This document shows, piece after piece, positions 20,501 through 31,883 of a DNA stretch of 64,000 nucleotides (the first letter of the stretch is position 1; each line of letters starts with the position of its first letter). A program made the position numbers and the translations under genes. Source of the DNA: Globisporangium splendens (Eukaryota; Oomycota; Peronosporomycetes; Pythiales; Pythiaceae). The stretch is taken from the NCBI GenBank assembly GCA_006386115.1, contig VFIW01000071.1, forward strand, positions 1-64,000. The letters are read 5' to 3'. The notes below the pieces were generated by a model. That model was given only the letters and a program-made list of their open reading frames with translations. It was not told where the DNA came from and made no database searches.

Positions 20501-22947
20501 AACGCCAAGATGAAGAGAAGAGGGGCCAACGGACATCCTTGACGAATTCCGGATGTTACGTTGTACTTTCTCGACAGGAAACCGTTGACAATGAACTTGT
20601 AAGTGGTTTGAGAATGTAACACCTTCACTAAGTGTACGAACTTCAATGGGAATCCAAGATGCTGGAGCGCTTGTGCCAGAAAGCTGCGATCGAGTGAATC
20701 ATAGGCTTTAGCAAAATCAAGGAGCAACGCGATCGCTCTGGACATGGCGGGGTCGCTCGTGGCCCGCTGTTGTGCAGCCAATAGCACATCGATCGCAGTC
20801 GGGATTGCTCGCCCTGGAACGAAACCAGCTTGCATGTGATGGATAAGCCAAGGGAGCACAGTTCGTAATCTGGTTGCAAATATCCGTGTGAATATTTTGT
20901 AATCAGAGTTGAGGAGTGCGATTGGTCTGTAGTCCAGCGGCGATGCAGCAGAGACGGACTTTTTTATGCAGTGAATATGTGCTTCACTGAACGAACTTGG
21001 TAGAACGCATTCGGGTATCCACAAGTTGAAAAGTCGCTCGAATAGGCCGGTAATCTCGTCACAGTGGTCTCTGTACCAGTCTTGCCGAGTTCGTCAGGAC
21101 CGTGAGCTTTGCCTCTCTTGCATTTCTTCACAGCCTGTTTAATTTCACTCGAATTGATCGGTTTGAGCAGGAAGCCTAATCTGTCCGACGGGGGAATAGC
21201 TGTTCCTGGATCAAGGATTTGATCGATGTCAGTTTGCAGAGTGGGCGCCTGTTGCATGATTGATTTCCATCCTTCTCCCATGTCGTCAGCAAGTTCTCGT
21301 GAACGCATGGGTCCGTAAGTCGCTGTGCCACCGAGTGTGAAGATAGTGTTGTCAAGGAACTTGGTCGAGATACGCTTGTAGAAGGATTTGCTCGTTTTTC
21401 GTTCATGATGCATGTGCTCCCGAAAAATGCGGTCCCGTTTCGAAGCCTGCCACTTCGATTTGCATTCTGCAATGGCACGACGAATACTCGTGGCGGTGGT
21501 AAGAAACTCTTGCGACAACTCCACGTTTTGATCACCCACCGCTCCACCAGAGTGATCGAGCATCTGCGCTTCCGATTCTGAGAGGCGTCGTTGCAACCTC
21601 TGGATTTTCTTCTTGTATCCTTGATTCAATCTGGCGAAGTACGATTTTTTAGCTTCAAGGTACCTGATCCTGAGCGCGATCTTGGCTTCATCCCACCAAT
21701 TTGCTGTGGCCAGAGCATAATCACGAGGCGAAGAGTAACGTCCACGTAATTCATCAAGTTGATCATGAGCTTTTTCGAAGAAATCTTTTCCAATACTCGC
21801 CGCTGCATTCTTCGGAAGTGGATAGACAACTCGAGGTTTCTTGCTTTGGATCACCTTGTCAGGAGCAGCTACCCGGATCGTGACTCCATTGTGATCGGAG
21901 AACGGACCAGCTACGCTTTGGTAGACGCTGCGAACCCAGTCGAGATGGTCATTGCTGCAGTACCATCGGTCGAGCCTACTGCTGGCACTGTCACCTGAAG
22001 GCAGTGTATAGTAGTAGGTGTGATGCTGTCGATGGAATGCTTTGACGTCTCGTGTGTCCGTGGCGCGAAGAGCATCATCCTCGAGGGTATCAACAAGATT
22101 CAATTTCTGGAGCAGTTTCTTCAATTCCCTGGAATCGTGCACTTTGTTGTGGGTGTTGTGAGACCTGTCTGCCGTCTGGTTGAGAGTGCAATTAAAGTCT
22201 CCACCGCACAGAATGGGTCCATCATGTGACTAGAGGAGACCTGATAGTGCTCTGTAGAAAGCTTCCCTTGCAAATACGGTAGAAGGAGCGTAGATGTTGA
22301 GAAGTAACACCGTTTCACCACGCAACGTCACCGTAGCTGCCATCCAGTGCGCATTCCACTGATCCTGCTTATATGGAGCCAGTGTAGGTATGCACGAATA
22401 GGGATTCAACAAGATCGCCACTCCTCCTTTGCGCTCGGTGGAAGCTGACCAGAGAGAGAGTCTGGGATCCGACTCTTCTGATGGTTCCTGAAAACCCCAA
22501 CTTCGACGAAATCTGGATTGCATTGATGCCACTTCGGTCTCCAGGACGTGCGTTTCTTGGAGAAAGACAATGTCCAATGATCCCGAGTCATCAGTCTGTC
22601 GAAAATGTGAAAACCACGCGTTCAGATTGGCGTCGGATTTGGAGAACCCCATCACATTCTGTGTGTGGAATCCAACAGTTAGCTCATGGCGAGCACTGAC
22701 TGTCGCACTGCGCCTTCTGGGTCGGTGGTTGTCACGACGAGCTTGGGTTGTGGGTTGATATGGTCGCAACGGTAGTCCATCGCCGGAATACGTTGATGTG
22801 CCTTGTATTCCACGCTGTACTTCCGTCGGAGAGACAGTTGAGCCATCTCCCCCTGCTCGCACTGAACTGCCACCAAGTACAGTGCGAGTTGAGGCACCAT
22901 GGGTGCCTTTAGTTCTGATTGTGCCGCTGTTGGACCTCCAGCTCATG
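17559..22947 (-). pseudogene. LINE-B copy 3 ORF2: APE, RT, zinc finger, RNase H (broken)
   Basis: The ORF2 reading is split over several open segments: about 22230-22947, 20964-22142, 19981-21024, 18440-20152 and 17559-18710. One break is a TAG near 22230 (other copies have TCG); another is a missing base near 21088. The domains are APE (FLQETHVLE, GGDFNCTLNQ), RT (LLDFAKAYDSLDR, SGIRQGCPLAPLLF, YADD), a C-terminal zinc motif (CSNPECSQVV...H...C) and RNase H (FFDGGSRGNPGPGG, NNFAEYW, GDSALI, MADSAANLAMD). ORF2 overlaps the end of ORF1 by about 40 nt in another frame, as in copy 2. Confidence 0.85.
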
Positions 22948-25900
22948 CTGGTGCGCCAATAGCGACCATGACGTCGTCGTGCCCACAATCGCATCAATTG
23001 CTGATTGAAGAGAAGACGAACGCCAATATTCTTCAGCTCGGGTTTCAGGCATAACGTGACCAACGACTTCGTGCTTGGGGAACATGCTGGGCAGTAGAAG
23101 ACTTATCACATTGAGAATTGCCCATTTGTCTGGGTCGATGGGTCGCGAGACGGTCGCGGTCAATAGGCTATCATCTAGCTTTTCAAGTCTGTTCCACTGC
23201 TTGATGTTGTCAGTCATGGACCAACGAGCGGAGCCTTGCGGACAGGCGTCAACAGCCGATGCCCATTTCTTACAAAAGGCTCGCACTTGCGCGCTAACTG
23301 CACCGTCAGCTGAGTGATGCCGGATTAATGCGCGTTGAGCTTGACTGTTTATGCTGTGCCCAAAGTCAAGGAGCTTTTTCACTGGGAACATGCGCAAGAC
23401 CTCCAGTGGAAAAGGCAGTGCACAAATGAGCGCACTTAGAGCATCCACGTGACTGAGAATCCATCCAGTCAATTTGGAGACGTCGCTTGGATCAACTGAA
23501 GGCAAGCTGAATCTTCGATTTTGTCGAGTCGCCGTGGTCCAGTCGTGCATGGCTTTGTTGTTTGCACGAAAATGCTGTCTTCGAAGGGCTTGTTCAGCAG
23601 CCGTCAATTGTTCGAGCTCCTCTTTCGATCCAACCAATCGTCCAACCAGAGACTTGCGTGCTTGCCCATCGTCCTGGACAGAGTGAGACGGTGAGGAAGG
23701 AGGCGTCTCAAATTCGCCGCTTTCACTGTCGTTGGAAAAGGCTGACTCTTGACTGGCCTCGGATTGACCTGGTGTCGTTGAAGCCGCTGCTTTTAAAACT
23801 GAGGACGCAAGTTCTGGGATCTTTCGTGCCTGTGGCCGATTTAACGTATGAGAGTGGGAATCTGGTTCTCGCTCCGGTTCCTGGAATCGATGTTCATCAT
23901 CCGTCGACCCTGTACCTAGTCCACTACCCATCGCCGCATTGATTTCTGGCCCGGGACCAAAGACACTCGTTGGGTCTGCATCTCGAGATTCAGCAGAGTC
24001 AATGTGTCCAGTATCTTGGTCAGCGCTGCCTGGAGTTGGCTGGTTCATCGAGGGAGCACCATTGCCTGCGTCCTCGGTACCATTTTGACTGCGCATTTCC
24101 TGGTGAAAGGCTTTAGTCACCTCTGCTGGCAGAGGGAGAGTGGCTTGACCATTTGGCGGGGTCACAGCACCTCCCGTCAGATCTTGCAGGTGCATCGTGG
24201 AATCCATCGACGCGGAATCCGCCAAGGACATCGTGACATCGAAGTGCGAGGGATCTTCAGAGTACCCAGAGGTGGTGTCAGCTGATGGCTCCGACGACGG
24301 TTGCTGGTTTGCCGATCCATTATCTCTAGACGCTGAGGGAAATGACTTCGAGCCGGGTTGGCTCGTTCTTGATTGCTCCTCGTCTTGAGTCTGCGCAGTG
24401 GGACTGTGCTCGCGGACGACATGAGCTTTGACAAACTCCCTGAGTTTCGTATAAGCAAGGTCTTGATCTCCTCGGCTTTCGGTATTCTCAGCGGGAGATG
24501 ATCCTGAAGCTGCTGTCGTAGAAGCCTTGTTCCCAGCCTGCTGATCGCCATCCTTGGGACCCAAATTCTTAGCTTTGGCTCGCTTCTTGAGTAAATCAAG
24601 TTGCCTTTTCGCTCGATTTTTGGCGTTCTTGGCCTCCTGGAGGACCAGAGATGCGGCTGCTGCTTCTTTTGCTGTCACGCGTTGCTGCAAATCAAGCAAT
24701 TCAATCTGGCGTTGGAACTGTCCAGCTTCACGATTCGCTGATGAAGATTCCTCATCACGACCACTGGTGTCTGCCTCCTTGTGTTCGTCTCGATCGAGAG
24801 CAAAACTGTGCGCTTTGGCTGAAACGTCATGGAATTTGCGTTTTGCAGTCGCAGCCGCTGCAGCAGCTGCGGTGTGCGCGGAAGACGCTTTGGACAGATG
24901 CTCCTTAGCAATGTCTAATGTTGCCTGAGCAGCGCTTAAGCGGGCGTCGATAGCAATCTTTTGCTTCGCTTGAGTGGAGTTTGCTTGTACCCCATCAAGC
25001 ACAGAATCAGCTGAGGAAAGCTTCCCAGCCAGAACGGCCTCAAGTTCAAGTTCGCGCTTCTTTCGAGCCTGGAGAGCCTTGCGGTTGCTCTGACCGCTAG
25101 AAGCCTTGATACTTGTCTCTGGAGACCCGGTACCAATGCTACCAGAGCTGGCTACTGTTCCAGGAGATGTGCCAACAACAGAAGTCAGCTTCGGAGCAGC
25201 CTTTAAGATTCCGCCTTTTGGCGCTCGTCTACCAGCTGATGCCGCATCCGAAGCTGGATGGGGTTGCCCTTTCGACGCCGGTGAACTCTTCACTGGTGTG
25301 GTCGCTGAGGTTGAAATCATGGATTTCATCGCCCCCTTCTGTTTCTTGAGGTTGGCTGGATCGAACCATTCTGCCTCCGACGGCGTAACCGATTGAGCGT
25401 CTGTTGCAGAATTGGCCGCTGCTGCCACTGCTGCAGAGCCGGTGCTGCTATTCGAGTCAGTAGGCTGGGGCATCTCAGAGAGCAGCGCTTTCTCAGTTGC
25501 CTTGGTCTTCAGGTTGGCCATGACTTTGCCCAAACTATTGGAGAGATTGCCAATGTACTTTTGTCGGACTTCAAGGGACATGTGCTGCAGCTCAAATTTC
25601 GACATTTCCTTTGCTTGCTTGATTTCTGGTTCGAAGTCGCGATGAAATTGCATCTGACAATCGCCAGGAGCTCGAGTACACTTGCTTTTTGGGTGGGAGG
25701 GGTCGAAGCACTGAAAGCAAGGGATTCGGCTGTACCGTTGATGATGATGAACGAAGATCGAGAACCCTTTAGCAGAGATGTGGGTGACATCTTTGAGCTG
25801 AGGGGGACATTCCTCGGAGTTGAAGATAACGACCCAGAAATTAGAGTCGTATGTGCCATCCCGTGCTCGCGGCGCGCGCGCAATGGACACGACTTCACAT

Positions 25901-26950
25901 TCGGTGCTCAATGCTATCAGTTGGCCGACAACGTCATTGCCTAAGCCGGGAGCTACAACACGGACTTGATATTGTAGTGTATCCGCTTGGTGGGGATAAC
26001 ATTGTCGATATCGCATCGATCATCTTCTTCCTCGAGCTTGGCGGTGCTCAGGAGAACGAGTTTTTCGTTGCGAAATTTAATCTCTCGTCTATGCCATTTC
26101 GTTGCAGTGGACTGGTCCTTGACAATGAAGGTTAAACGCCGAGTCGCCGCAGTGTAGTACAAACGCTTGACATTCTGAATCCACTCGCACAGATTCTTAT
26201 AACCTGCAGAGCCGGCTGGCTCGGATGCAAGTAATTGCATAAGAATTGTCTTTTCCGCGATGTGTTCAGGCATCAAGATGCGCGGAGGGACCACAGCAAC
26301 GACTGTGCCTTCGAGGCAGTCTTCAAAGAATTTGACATAAGCCATGCGTTGGAGGAAAGTGTGGGTACAAGCGAGGAATGCAGGAGGCACGTCTAAGACG
26401 AGAGCACCCATTATCCAGGCATTCAACGCTTCTTCTTCGGCCGGCACCATCTTTATCTTTATAAGGTGAGGTATATTTAGGTTCATCTTCGTGATCTACA
26501 ATATCCATTCTCCTACCTAATCTTCATTGCGAATTTCATCTAGGAGTGTAAATGTGTCTACAGCGCGGATTGCACTAGATCACTTCTGAAAGCTAAATAA
26601 TCTTTGACCAGGATGGCATGTTCTCTTGGTCCTATGTGAGGCTGCCTTGTGTTGTCCAATGACCTTGGGTCTTCCGAACTTCGCATAAGCCAATGCATGA
26701 CGTCGTTGTCAAGATCCTGGGTGAGATTGTTGAAAGCAGCTCTTTGAGTTGGGAAGTGAACCTGCGTTGAGGTTCTCAAGGCCGGCACCATCTTCCGTAG
26801 GTCATCATCGGGTTTAGTCTTCCATGGACGTGTAGCGATCTTGGTCAATCGCTGAACCCATGCACGATGACGCGCTTCACGCACCGCGGCATCAGTCCGA
26901 GTGTTGTTCTCTGGGTGAGCAGATGAGATGATAAGAAATCTATTGAACAT
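22909..26950 (-). pseudogene. LINE-B ORF1: zinc knuckle and long Ala-rich coiled coil (broken)
   Basis: The long open part is 22909-26016 (1035 codons). The frame upstream continues from the ATG at 26950 (MFNRFLIISSAHPENN), which follows an in-frame TGA about 15 codons earlier; it is split by a LINE-B insertion (26454-26779) and shifts frame near 25990-26010. Features in order: an N-terminal domain with DQSTATKWHRREIKFRN, a CCHC knuckle CFQCFDPSHPKSKC, a Ser/Ala-rich linker, a long Ala/Lys/Glu coiled-coil region (AAQATLDIAKEHLSKASS and following), an acidic Ser-rich part, and a C-terminal helical domain (QHFRANNKAMHDW, DPSDVSKLTGW). At about 1230 residues it is large for an ORF1. It most likely binds element RNA. 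No OTU domain is present, unlike LINE-A. Confidence 0.8.
26454..26779 (-). mobile_element. LINE-B fragment inserted in LINE-B copy 3 ORF1
   Basis: A 326-bp 3' end of LINE-B in minus orientation, ending at its truncated side inside the C-terminal coding region. It is flanked by a perfect 15-bp TSD, GGCCGGCACCATCTT, at 26439-26453 and 26780-26794. Removing it rejoins the ORF1 reading across ...DDDLRKMVPA and EEEALNAWIMG. Confidence 0.88.
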
Positions 26951-27166
26951 AAAGTTTAAGATTTCCCGGGGAAGAGAATTGGTAGGTTCTCAGCTATCAT
27001 ATCCTGTCGTAACACAAGCGTTCTCACACTTGCGTCCGGGGTTTTCGTGATTTTCTAGTTTTTATGTCATTTATTTTCTTCGTGTGGGGGCATCGTCACT
27101 TGTGGGTTTCATTGCGAGGGGTCTTGGTGCGGCAGAGCCGGTTGGCTTTGTCACGGGGGTCTTGAG

Positions 27167-27375
27167 CTGCGCGGTGTGGTGGCCGCAACAGCGGGGGGTC
27201 TTGTGCTGCGCGGTGTGGTGGCCGCAAACAGCGGGGGGTCTTGTGCTGCGCGGTGTGGTGGCCGCAGACAGCGGGGGGTCTTGCTGCGCGGTGCCGCAAC
27301 AGCGGGTCGCTTGGTTAACAGCGGGCTGCGCGGTGTGGTGGCCGCAAACAGCGGGGGGTTGCTGCGTCGCTTGTT
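27167..27375 (+). repeat. GC-rich tandem repeat in the LINE-B 5' UTR
   Basis: About five imperfect units of 36-42 bp, each starting CTGCGCGGTGTGGTGGCCGC and continuing with AACAGCGGGGGGTCTTGTG or a close variant. It lies between the 5' end of LINE-B copy 3 (28437) and its ORF1 start (26950), that is, in the untranslated leader. Confidence 0.85.
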
Positions 27376-27552
27376 AGCGACGTTGCCGGTTCATTGTGCT
27401 GCGTGACGATTGGTCACATACAGCGGGTCAATAGTCGTGCTCAAATTGGTCGTGCATTCCATTCCTCACCACACCAGGGCCTCCAAGAAGGAGGGATTCT
27501 CTCCCTGGGATGGGCCAGCCCAAACTGGACCGCTGAGGCTGGAACTGGACCG

Positions 27553-28124
27553 TAGGAGGCAGCGGATGGGCACTCATCTTCCTGAATGAACGAAGCAATC
27601 GATGGGAACTCAAAGCATGCGGCTATGCGTACATGGGACCAGAAGTCACGAACAACCGGTGCGAATACAGCGCGCTGAAAGATGGCCTGGCATACAGTGC
27701 ACACTACCTACAGCACTATGAAGTCAAGTTGGAAGTCTTCGGAGACAGCCAAATGATTATCGCAGCCCAGAACGGGTTCGCCTCAATACGCCAGACCGAG
27801 TTGCAGCCACTAGCAGTTCGGGTAAACCAAATCATCGCCAACTTTGCGTGGATCTCCTGGAATCACACAAAACGAGAACAAAACAAGATGGCCGATCTTC
27901 TCGCCAACGTGGCAATGAACTCCAAGAGTGCGAAGATACTCACCGACGAATCGCGGGGGAACGATCAAATTCTTATGTCCCAAGTCGCAGTTCTACTCGA
28001 CAATGATATTGGTGCCACACCGTCAAAACTTAGAAACACCTCACTGTCAGCAGTGTTAATGAGACTCCGGAATTCTTAAACTGTATGTAGATCATAAGTT
28101 AAATAGAATTACCTTCTCTCTCTC
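27553..28124 (+). mobile_element. LINE-A copy 2: 5'-truncated fragment with RNase H end
   Basis: 572 bp matching the LINE-A 3' end, on the plus strand, inserted in the 5' UTR of LINE-B copy 3. Perfect 15-bp TSD GCTGGAACTGGACCG at 27538-27552 and 28125-28139. From 27555 one open frame runs to 28079, reading GGSGWALIFLNERSN, NNRCEYSALKDG, GDSQMIIAAQ and KMADLLANVAMNSK, the RNase H tail of LINE-A ORF2 without the frameshift present in copy 1. The tail is CTTCTCTCTCTC. Confidence 0.9.
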
Positions 28125-28139
28125 GCTGGAACTGGACCG

Positions 28140-28437
28140 CTTGTGCTTGACTTGGAATATTGGAGAATGTCTCTCTGGGTGAGCAGCATCAGGCTGAGGC
28201 GGTGTCTGGCCCATCATGCCTCTTTTTATTTCTTCAACGCGATGGGGATCCCAACCAGAACATGCGGAATTCGTACCGCCACCATCAGGAGGCTGTTCAG
28301 GAGGAGGCTCCGTCATTGGTCGAAACTCCGAAAATAGCTGGTTACTGAGGGATAGAAAGCTGGCTCTTGATTGGTTCTTGCTTGAGTCTTGGGGCTTGGT
28401 ATTGCGTAATCTGTGGGGTAGACCGCAAATTTCACAA
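28140..28437 (-). promoter_or_regulatory. 5' end and leader start of full-length LINE-B
   Basis: In the sense of the element the sequence starts TTGTGAAATTTGCGGTCTA directly at the TSD boundary. It should hold the internal promoter, as LINE promoters lie inside the transcribed region. A short reading frame from 28316 (MTEPPPEQPPDGGG) is open to the LINE-A insertion and closes soon after it, so I do not call it a gene. No core promoter motif is evident. Confidence 0.5.
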
Positions 28438-28453
28438 TGATTACAAAATATTC

Positions 28454-31400
28454 ACACGGATATTTGCAACCATATTACGAACTGTGCTCCCTTGGCTTAT
28501 CCATCACATGCAAGCTGGTTTCGTTCCAGGGCGAGCAATCCCGACTACGATCGATGTGTTATTGGCTGCGCAACAGCGGGCCACAAGCGACCTCGCCATG
28601 TCCAGAGCGATCGCGTTGCTCCTTGATTTTGCTAAAGCCTATGATTCACTCGATCGCAGCTTTCTGGCACAAGCGCTCCAGCATCTTGGGTTCCCATTGA
28701 AGATCGTACGCTTAGTGAAGGTGCTACACTCTCAAACCACTTACAAGTTCATTGTCAACGGTTTCCTGTCGAGAAAGTACAACGTAACATCCGGAATTCG
28801 TCAAGGATGTCCGCTGGCCCCTCTTCTCTTCATCTTGGCGTTAGAGGTTCTTTATCGGAAAATCGAAGCGAGTGACGAAATACACGGCGTGGAACTCCAG
28901 GCAGCAGGATGCGCAACTGAAGTCAGACTTGGAGGATACGCAGACGACACGACCATTTATCTTAGTGATCCCAAGGATATTAATGCCGTGTTTGCAATCC
29001 TGGACAAATATGGAGCAGCTTCTGGGCTTCGAGCCAATCGGCACAAATCTGCAGTATTACCGCTGAACAAGGAATACAGCTCCACCGAAGAGTCAGTCAG
29101 TGACATTCATGTGTTACAACGCGAGGAACATTGCCGCTACCTCGGCATCCAAGTCGGACAAACGCCTTCGAATGCAAGTAACTGGTCCAAGTGCATCCAA
29201 ACCTTACGTGTCAGACTTCGACTTGCGCGTCTCAAAACTCACTCTGGCGCCCAACGCGCAGCAATTGCCAGTGCCGTCATCATACCCAAAGTGCTTTATG
29301 TGGCCAGGCACTCCTGGCCCTCTACGGCTATTGTCAATCAGCTACACGACCTAGTGAAACAATTTGTCTGGGGCTCGAGGAACGGTAAGCCTGCGAAACC
29401 GTGGATGAAGGAAGAACAAGCTGAGCTCAAAAAAATGAATGGAGGCTTGTCAGTACCCAACATCAGAACTGAGCTGGTGACGATGAGTGCCACAGCAGTC
29501 TCCAAATGGTCACTCACTACCTCTCACATCGATCAGGTCATCGGGGAAATCTTGCTGCACAACACAAGGGCTTCTTCGACGTACATCACGCCGCTCGATG
29601 CAATTCCAAGGCGGTCACTCCAGCTTCGTGATAACATGTGGGCAACTGGCGCAGCATTATGTGCGTCGCTCCATTCTCGACCCTACGAGCCCAGAGAACG
29701 TGATAATGTACGTTGTTGTTACGAGCACTTCAAGTCGACAATTGTGCAGACTCAATGGGACGGCGATGTGTTCCAGATCGACCTCAGCTCTAAAATGTCT
29801 GACAGGCTTCCAGGTATCATCGCTGAAGGACGAAAGCTACGTGGGACATTCTGTGCAGAATGGCTGCCATACATTACCTCGACTGCAGATGGGTGGCTTC
29901 TTGATTCCAACGGCTCCCCTTACAAGCTTGCTCACACATCATTATCAGTTGGAACAGCACAACTGGGTGACATACTTCGATTGGAGTGGATAAGACCAGG
30001 AGTGCTTAACTTCATCCCAACATGTGGAATCTCCGGATTCTCCCGGCCGTCTATTCGAGCGCTCGAGCGGTTATGTGCTACGTTGGTATCCAACTTCCCA
30101 CAGCTTCTGTATCGACCACAGCAAGCAAATGTGCTTCGGCTGTACAACGGGCAACGTCATTATAACCACGAATGGCATCTGCACACCAGCGAAGCAACTC
30201 TGACCCACGTCGACACGACCCTAGTCAAAGCTACGCATACAGTTCACTCCGCAATGGACTGTGACGTCATGGCAACAGGAGACTTGAACGGGCAGAAGGT
30301 GTCGTTCCATGCACATCCACGTTTCACAAGAATCGTGCAACTATGGGGTGGCAACGGACGATACAATACGACCAGATCTTTCTATCGGCAACAAGTTGCA
30401 GCAACTAGGACACAAATTGGCAAAGATACTCGAGATGCAGCAGTCAACAAAGCTGTCCATACAGCAGAATCTCTGTGGCCAGGACTGCAATTAATCCAAT
30501 GGAGCGAATTACACAACATCCCAGGGATTACTGCTTATACGGCCCAGACTCTTCTCCGGCTGAAAGCCAACCGACTCTCCATGTGGAACTTTGAGAAAGC
30601 TGATCTATCCTGCTCGAATCCCGAATGTTCCCAAGTTGTCCAATCTTCTGTTCAACATCTACTCTGGGAGTGTCCGAAAGCCAAACTCGTGTGGAACTAC
30701 TTTTATGCGCTATGGGCGAAGATCGGAATCACTCCTGGTCACGACCCCGCAACCTGGATCTTCAGTCTGGATCTACCAGATACTCCAAGGCATGCATGGA
30801 CCACGATCAAGAGACACATTATCGGACACAAGTTCTCCAATGAACATCTCCAAGATCATCTCTATCCCGTCGCACACGTGCTGTGGCGATATATGAGCGC
30901 GTCGCTCATACAAGCCATTTGGTGTGCGCATCTGCAACGCATGGATTCGGATCCAATCGAATCGACTGCTGAGATGGCGATCATGATGACCAGATTAGAG
31001 GCAGGAATGCGAAACCTCACACGACTCGCTGAAGCGCAAGCTGGAGACTCGGACGGTCACACAGTTGCGGCAGTTCTCAAAGCATATGTCGACTGCTTTC
31101 TCAGCCAAACCGACGCCATCCCCTTGACTCCAAGTGATACTCGCGGCGTTTACCTGTTGTTTTTCGATGATGGATCACGCGGCAATCCAGGACCAGGAGG
31201 GACTGGATCCATTATCGTGCGTGTCCATGAAAACTCGCACACAGCCAGTTTAATTTGGTCCGCGAGCATGGCGTATAGCAGGAAGGACACGACCAACAAC
31301 TTTGCCGAGTACTGGGGTCTCATATATGGACTCCGAGAAGCCCAACGCAGTCACTTCGAACCGTTGTACGTGATTGGAGACAGTGCACTCATTACCTCCC

Positions 31401-31777
31401 AACAGCGAATGCATCGGTCCCCTCGACAACACCGATTGGCACGTTTATACCAGACAAGTCGACGACTCGCGGATTGCATCGACATCCGAGGATGGTACCA
31501 TCACTGCCGTGCCTTCAACAAGATGGCGGACTCAGCCGCCAACCTAGCCATGGACACCAGAACCTCAACGCAGGTCCACTTCCCAACTCAAAGAGCTGCT
31601 TTCAACAATCTCACCCAGGATCTTGACAATGACGTCATGCATTGGTTTATGCGAAGTTCGGAAGACCCAAGGTCATTGGACAACACAAGGCAGCCTCACA
31701 TAGGACCAAGAGAACATGCCATCCTGGTCAAAGATTATTTAGCATTCAGAAGTGATCTATTGCAATCCGCGCTGTAG
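28454..31777 (+). CDS. LINE-B copy 2 ORF2, RT to RNase H (open)
   Basis: The frame is open without interruption to 31777. RT: PGRAIPTTIDVLL, LLDFAKAYDSLDR, SGIRQGCPLAPLLF and the active site YADD (28937-28948). After RT comes a cysteine/histidine motif, CSNPECSQVVQSSVQHLLWEC (30611 onward, shown in two parts CSNPECSQVV and HLLWEC), as in other non-LTR elements. RNase H begins at the Asp coded at 31166, in FDDGSRGNPGPGG; the second residue is Asp where other copies have Gly. NNFAEYW, GDSALI and MADSAANLAMD complete the RNase H set. The first third of ORF2 is at 15386-17452, so this is not an independent gene. Confidence 0.88.
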   Translation, partial: TRIFATILRTVLPWLIHHMQAGFVPGRAIPTTIDVLLAAQQRATSDLAMSRAIALLLDFAKAYDSLDRSFLAQALQHLGFPLKIVRLVKVLHSQTTYKFIVNGFLSRKYNVTSGIRQGCPLAPLLFILALEVLYRKIEASDEIHGVELQAAGCATEVRLGGYADDTTIYLSDPKDINAVFAILDKYGAASGLRANRHKSAVLPLNKEYSSTEESVSDIHVLQREEHCRYLGIQVGQTPSNASNWSKCIQTLRVRLRLARLKTHSGAQRAAIASAVIIPKVLYVARHSWPSTAIVNQLHDLVKQFVWGSRNGKPAKPWMKEEQAELKKMNGGLSVPNIRTELVTMSATAVSKWSLTTSHIDQVIGEILLHNTRASSTYITPLDAIPRRSLQLRDNMWATGAALCASLHSRPYEPRERDNVRCCYEHFKSTIVQTQWDGDVFQIDLSSKMSDRLPGIIAEGRKLRGTFCAEWLPYITSTADGWLLDSNGSPYKLAHTSLSVGTAQLGDILRLEWIRPGVLNFIPTCGISGFSRPSIRALERLCATLVSNFPQLLYRPQQANVLRLYNGQRHYNHEWHLHTSEATLTHVDTTLVKATHTVHSAMDCDVMATGDLNGQKVSFHAHPRFTRIVQLWGGNGRYNTTRSFYRQQVAATRTQIGKDTRDAAVNKAVHTAESLWPGLQLIQWSELHNIPGITAYTAQTLLRLKANRLSMWNFEKADLSCSNPECSQVVQSSVQHLLWECPKAKLVWNYFYALWAKIGITPGHDPATWIFSLDLPDTPRHAWTTIKRHIIGHKFSNEHLQDHLYPVAHVLWRYMSASLIQAIWCAHLQRMDSDPIESTAEMAIMMTRLEAGMRNLTRLAEAQAGDSDGHTVAAVLKAYVDCFLSQTDAIPLTPSDTRGVYLLFFDDGSRGNPGPGGTGSIIVRVHENSHTASLIWSASMAYSRKDTTNNFAEYWGLIYGLREAQRSHFEPLYVIGDSALITSQQRMHRSPRQHRLARLYQTSRRLADCIDIRGWYHHCRAFNKMADSAANLAMDTRTSTQVHFPTQRAAFNNLTQDLDNDVMHWFMRSSEDPRSLDNTRQPHIGPREHAILVKDYLAFRSDLLQSAL

Positions 31778-31883
31778 ACACATTTACACTCCTGTATGAA
31801 ATTCGTAATGAAGATTAGGTAGGAGAATGGATATTGTAGGTCACGACGATGAACCTAAATATACCTCACCTTATAAAGATAAA
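28454..31883 (+). mobile_element. LINE-B copy 2, right part
   Basis: This resumes the RT domain exactly where 17452 left it, after the second copy of the TSD. It ends with the LINE-B 3' UTR and the tail CCTTATAAAGATAAAGA at about 31883, where a further LINE-B copy begins at once. Confidence 0.87.

Larger units (their letters stand above)
17453..28437 (-). mobile_element. LINE-B copy 3: near full-length LINE, inserted in LINE-B copy 2
   Basis: A minus-strand element of about 10.06 kb once its two nested insertions are removed. It is bounded by a perfect 16-bp TSD, TGATTACAAAATATTC (17437-17452 and 28438-28453). In its own sense: a 5' UTR with a GC-rich tandem array (28437 to 26951), ORF1 (26950-22909), ORF2 (22947-17559) and a 3' UTR ending CCTCACCTTATAAAG plus an A-rich tail. 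The TSD and the outside-in order make this the best reference for LINE-B in the window. Nested inside: a LINE-B fragment at 26454-26779 and a LINE-A fragment at 27553-28124. Confidence 0.88.

Noticed and set aside
24554..24928. Ala/Ser-rich ORFs opposite LINE-B ORF1
   Set aside because: They are reverse readings of the Ala-rich coiled-coil region of ORF1, where codon bias keeps the opposite strand open.
27084..27406. Gly/Ala/Cys/Trp-rich ORFs of 60-97 codons on both strands
   Set aside because: They are translations of the GC-rich tandem repeat in the LINE-B leader, open in several frames because the unit lacks stops; no coding signal.
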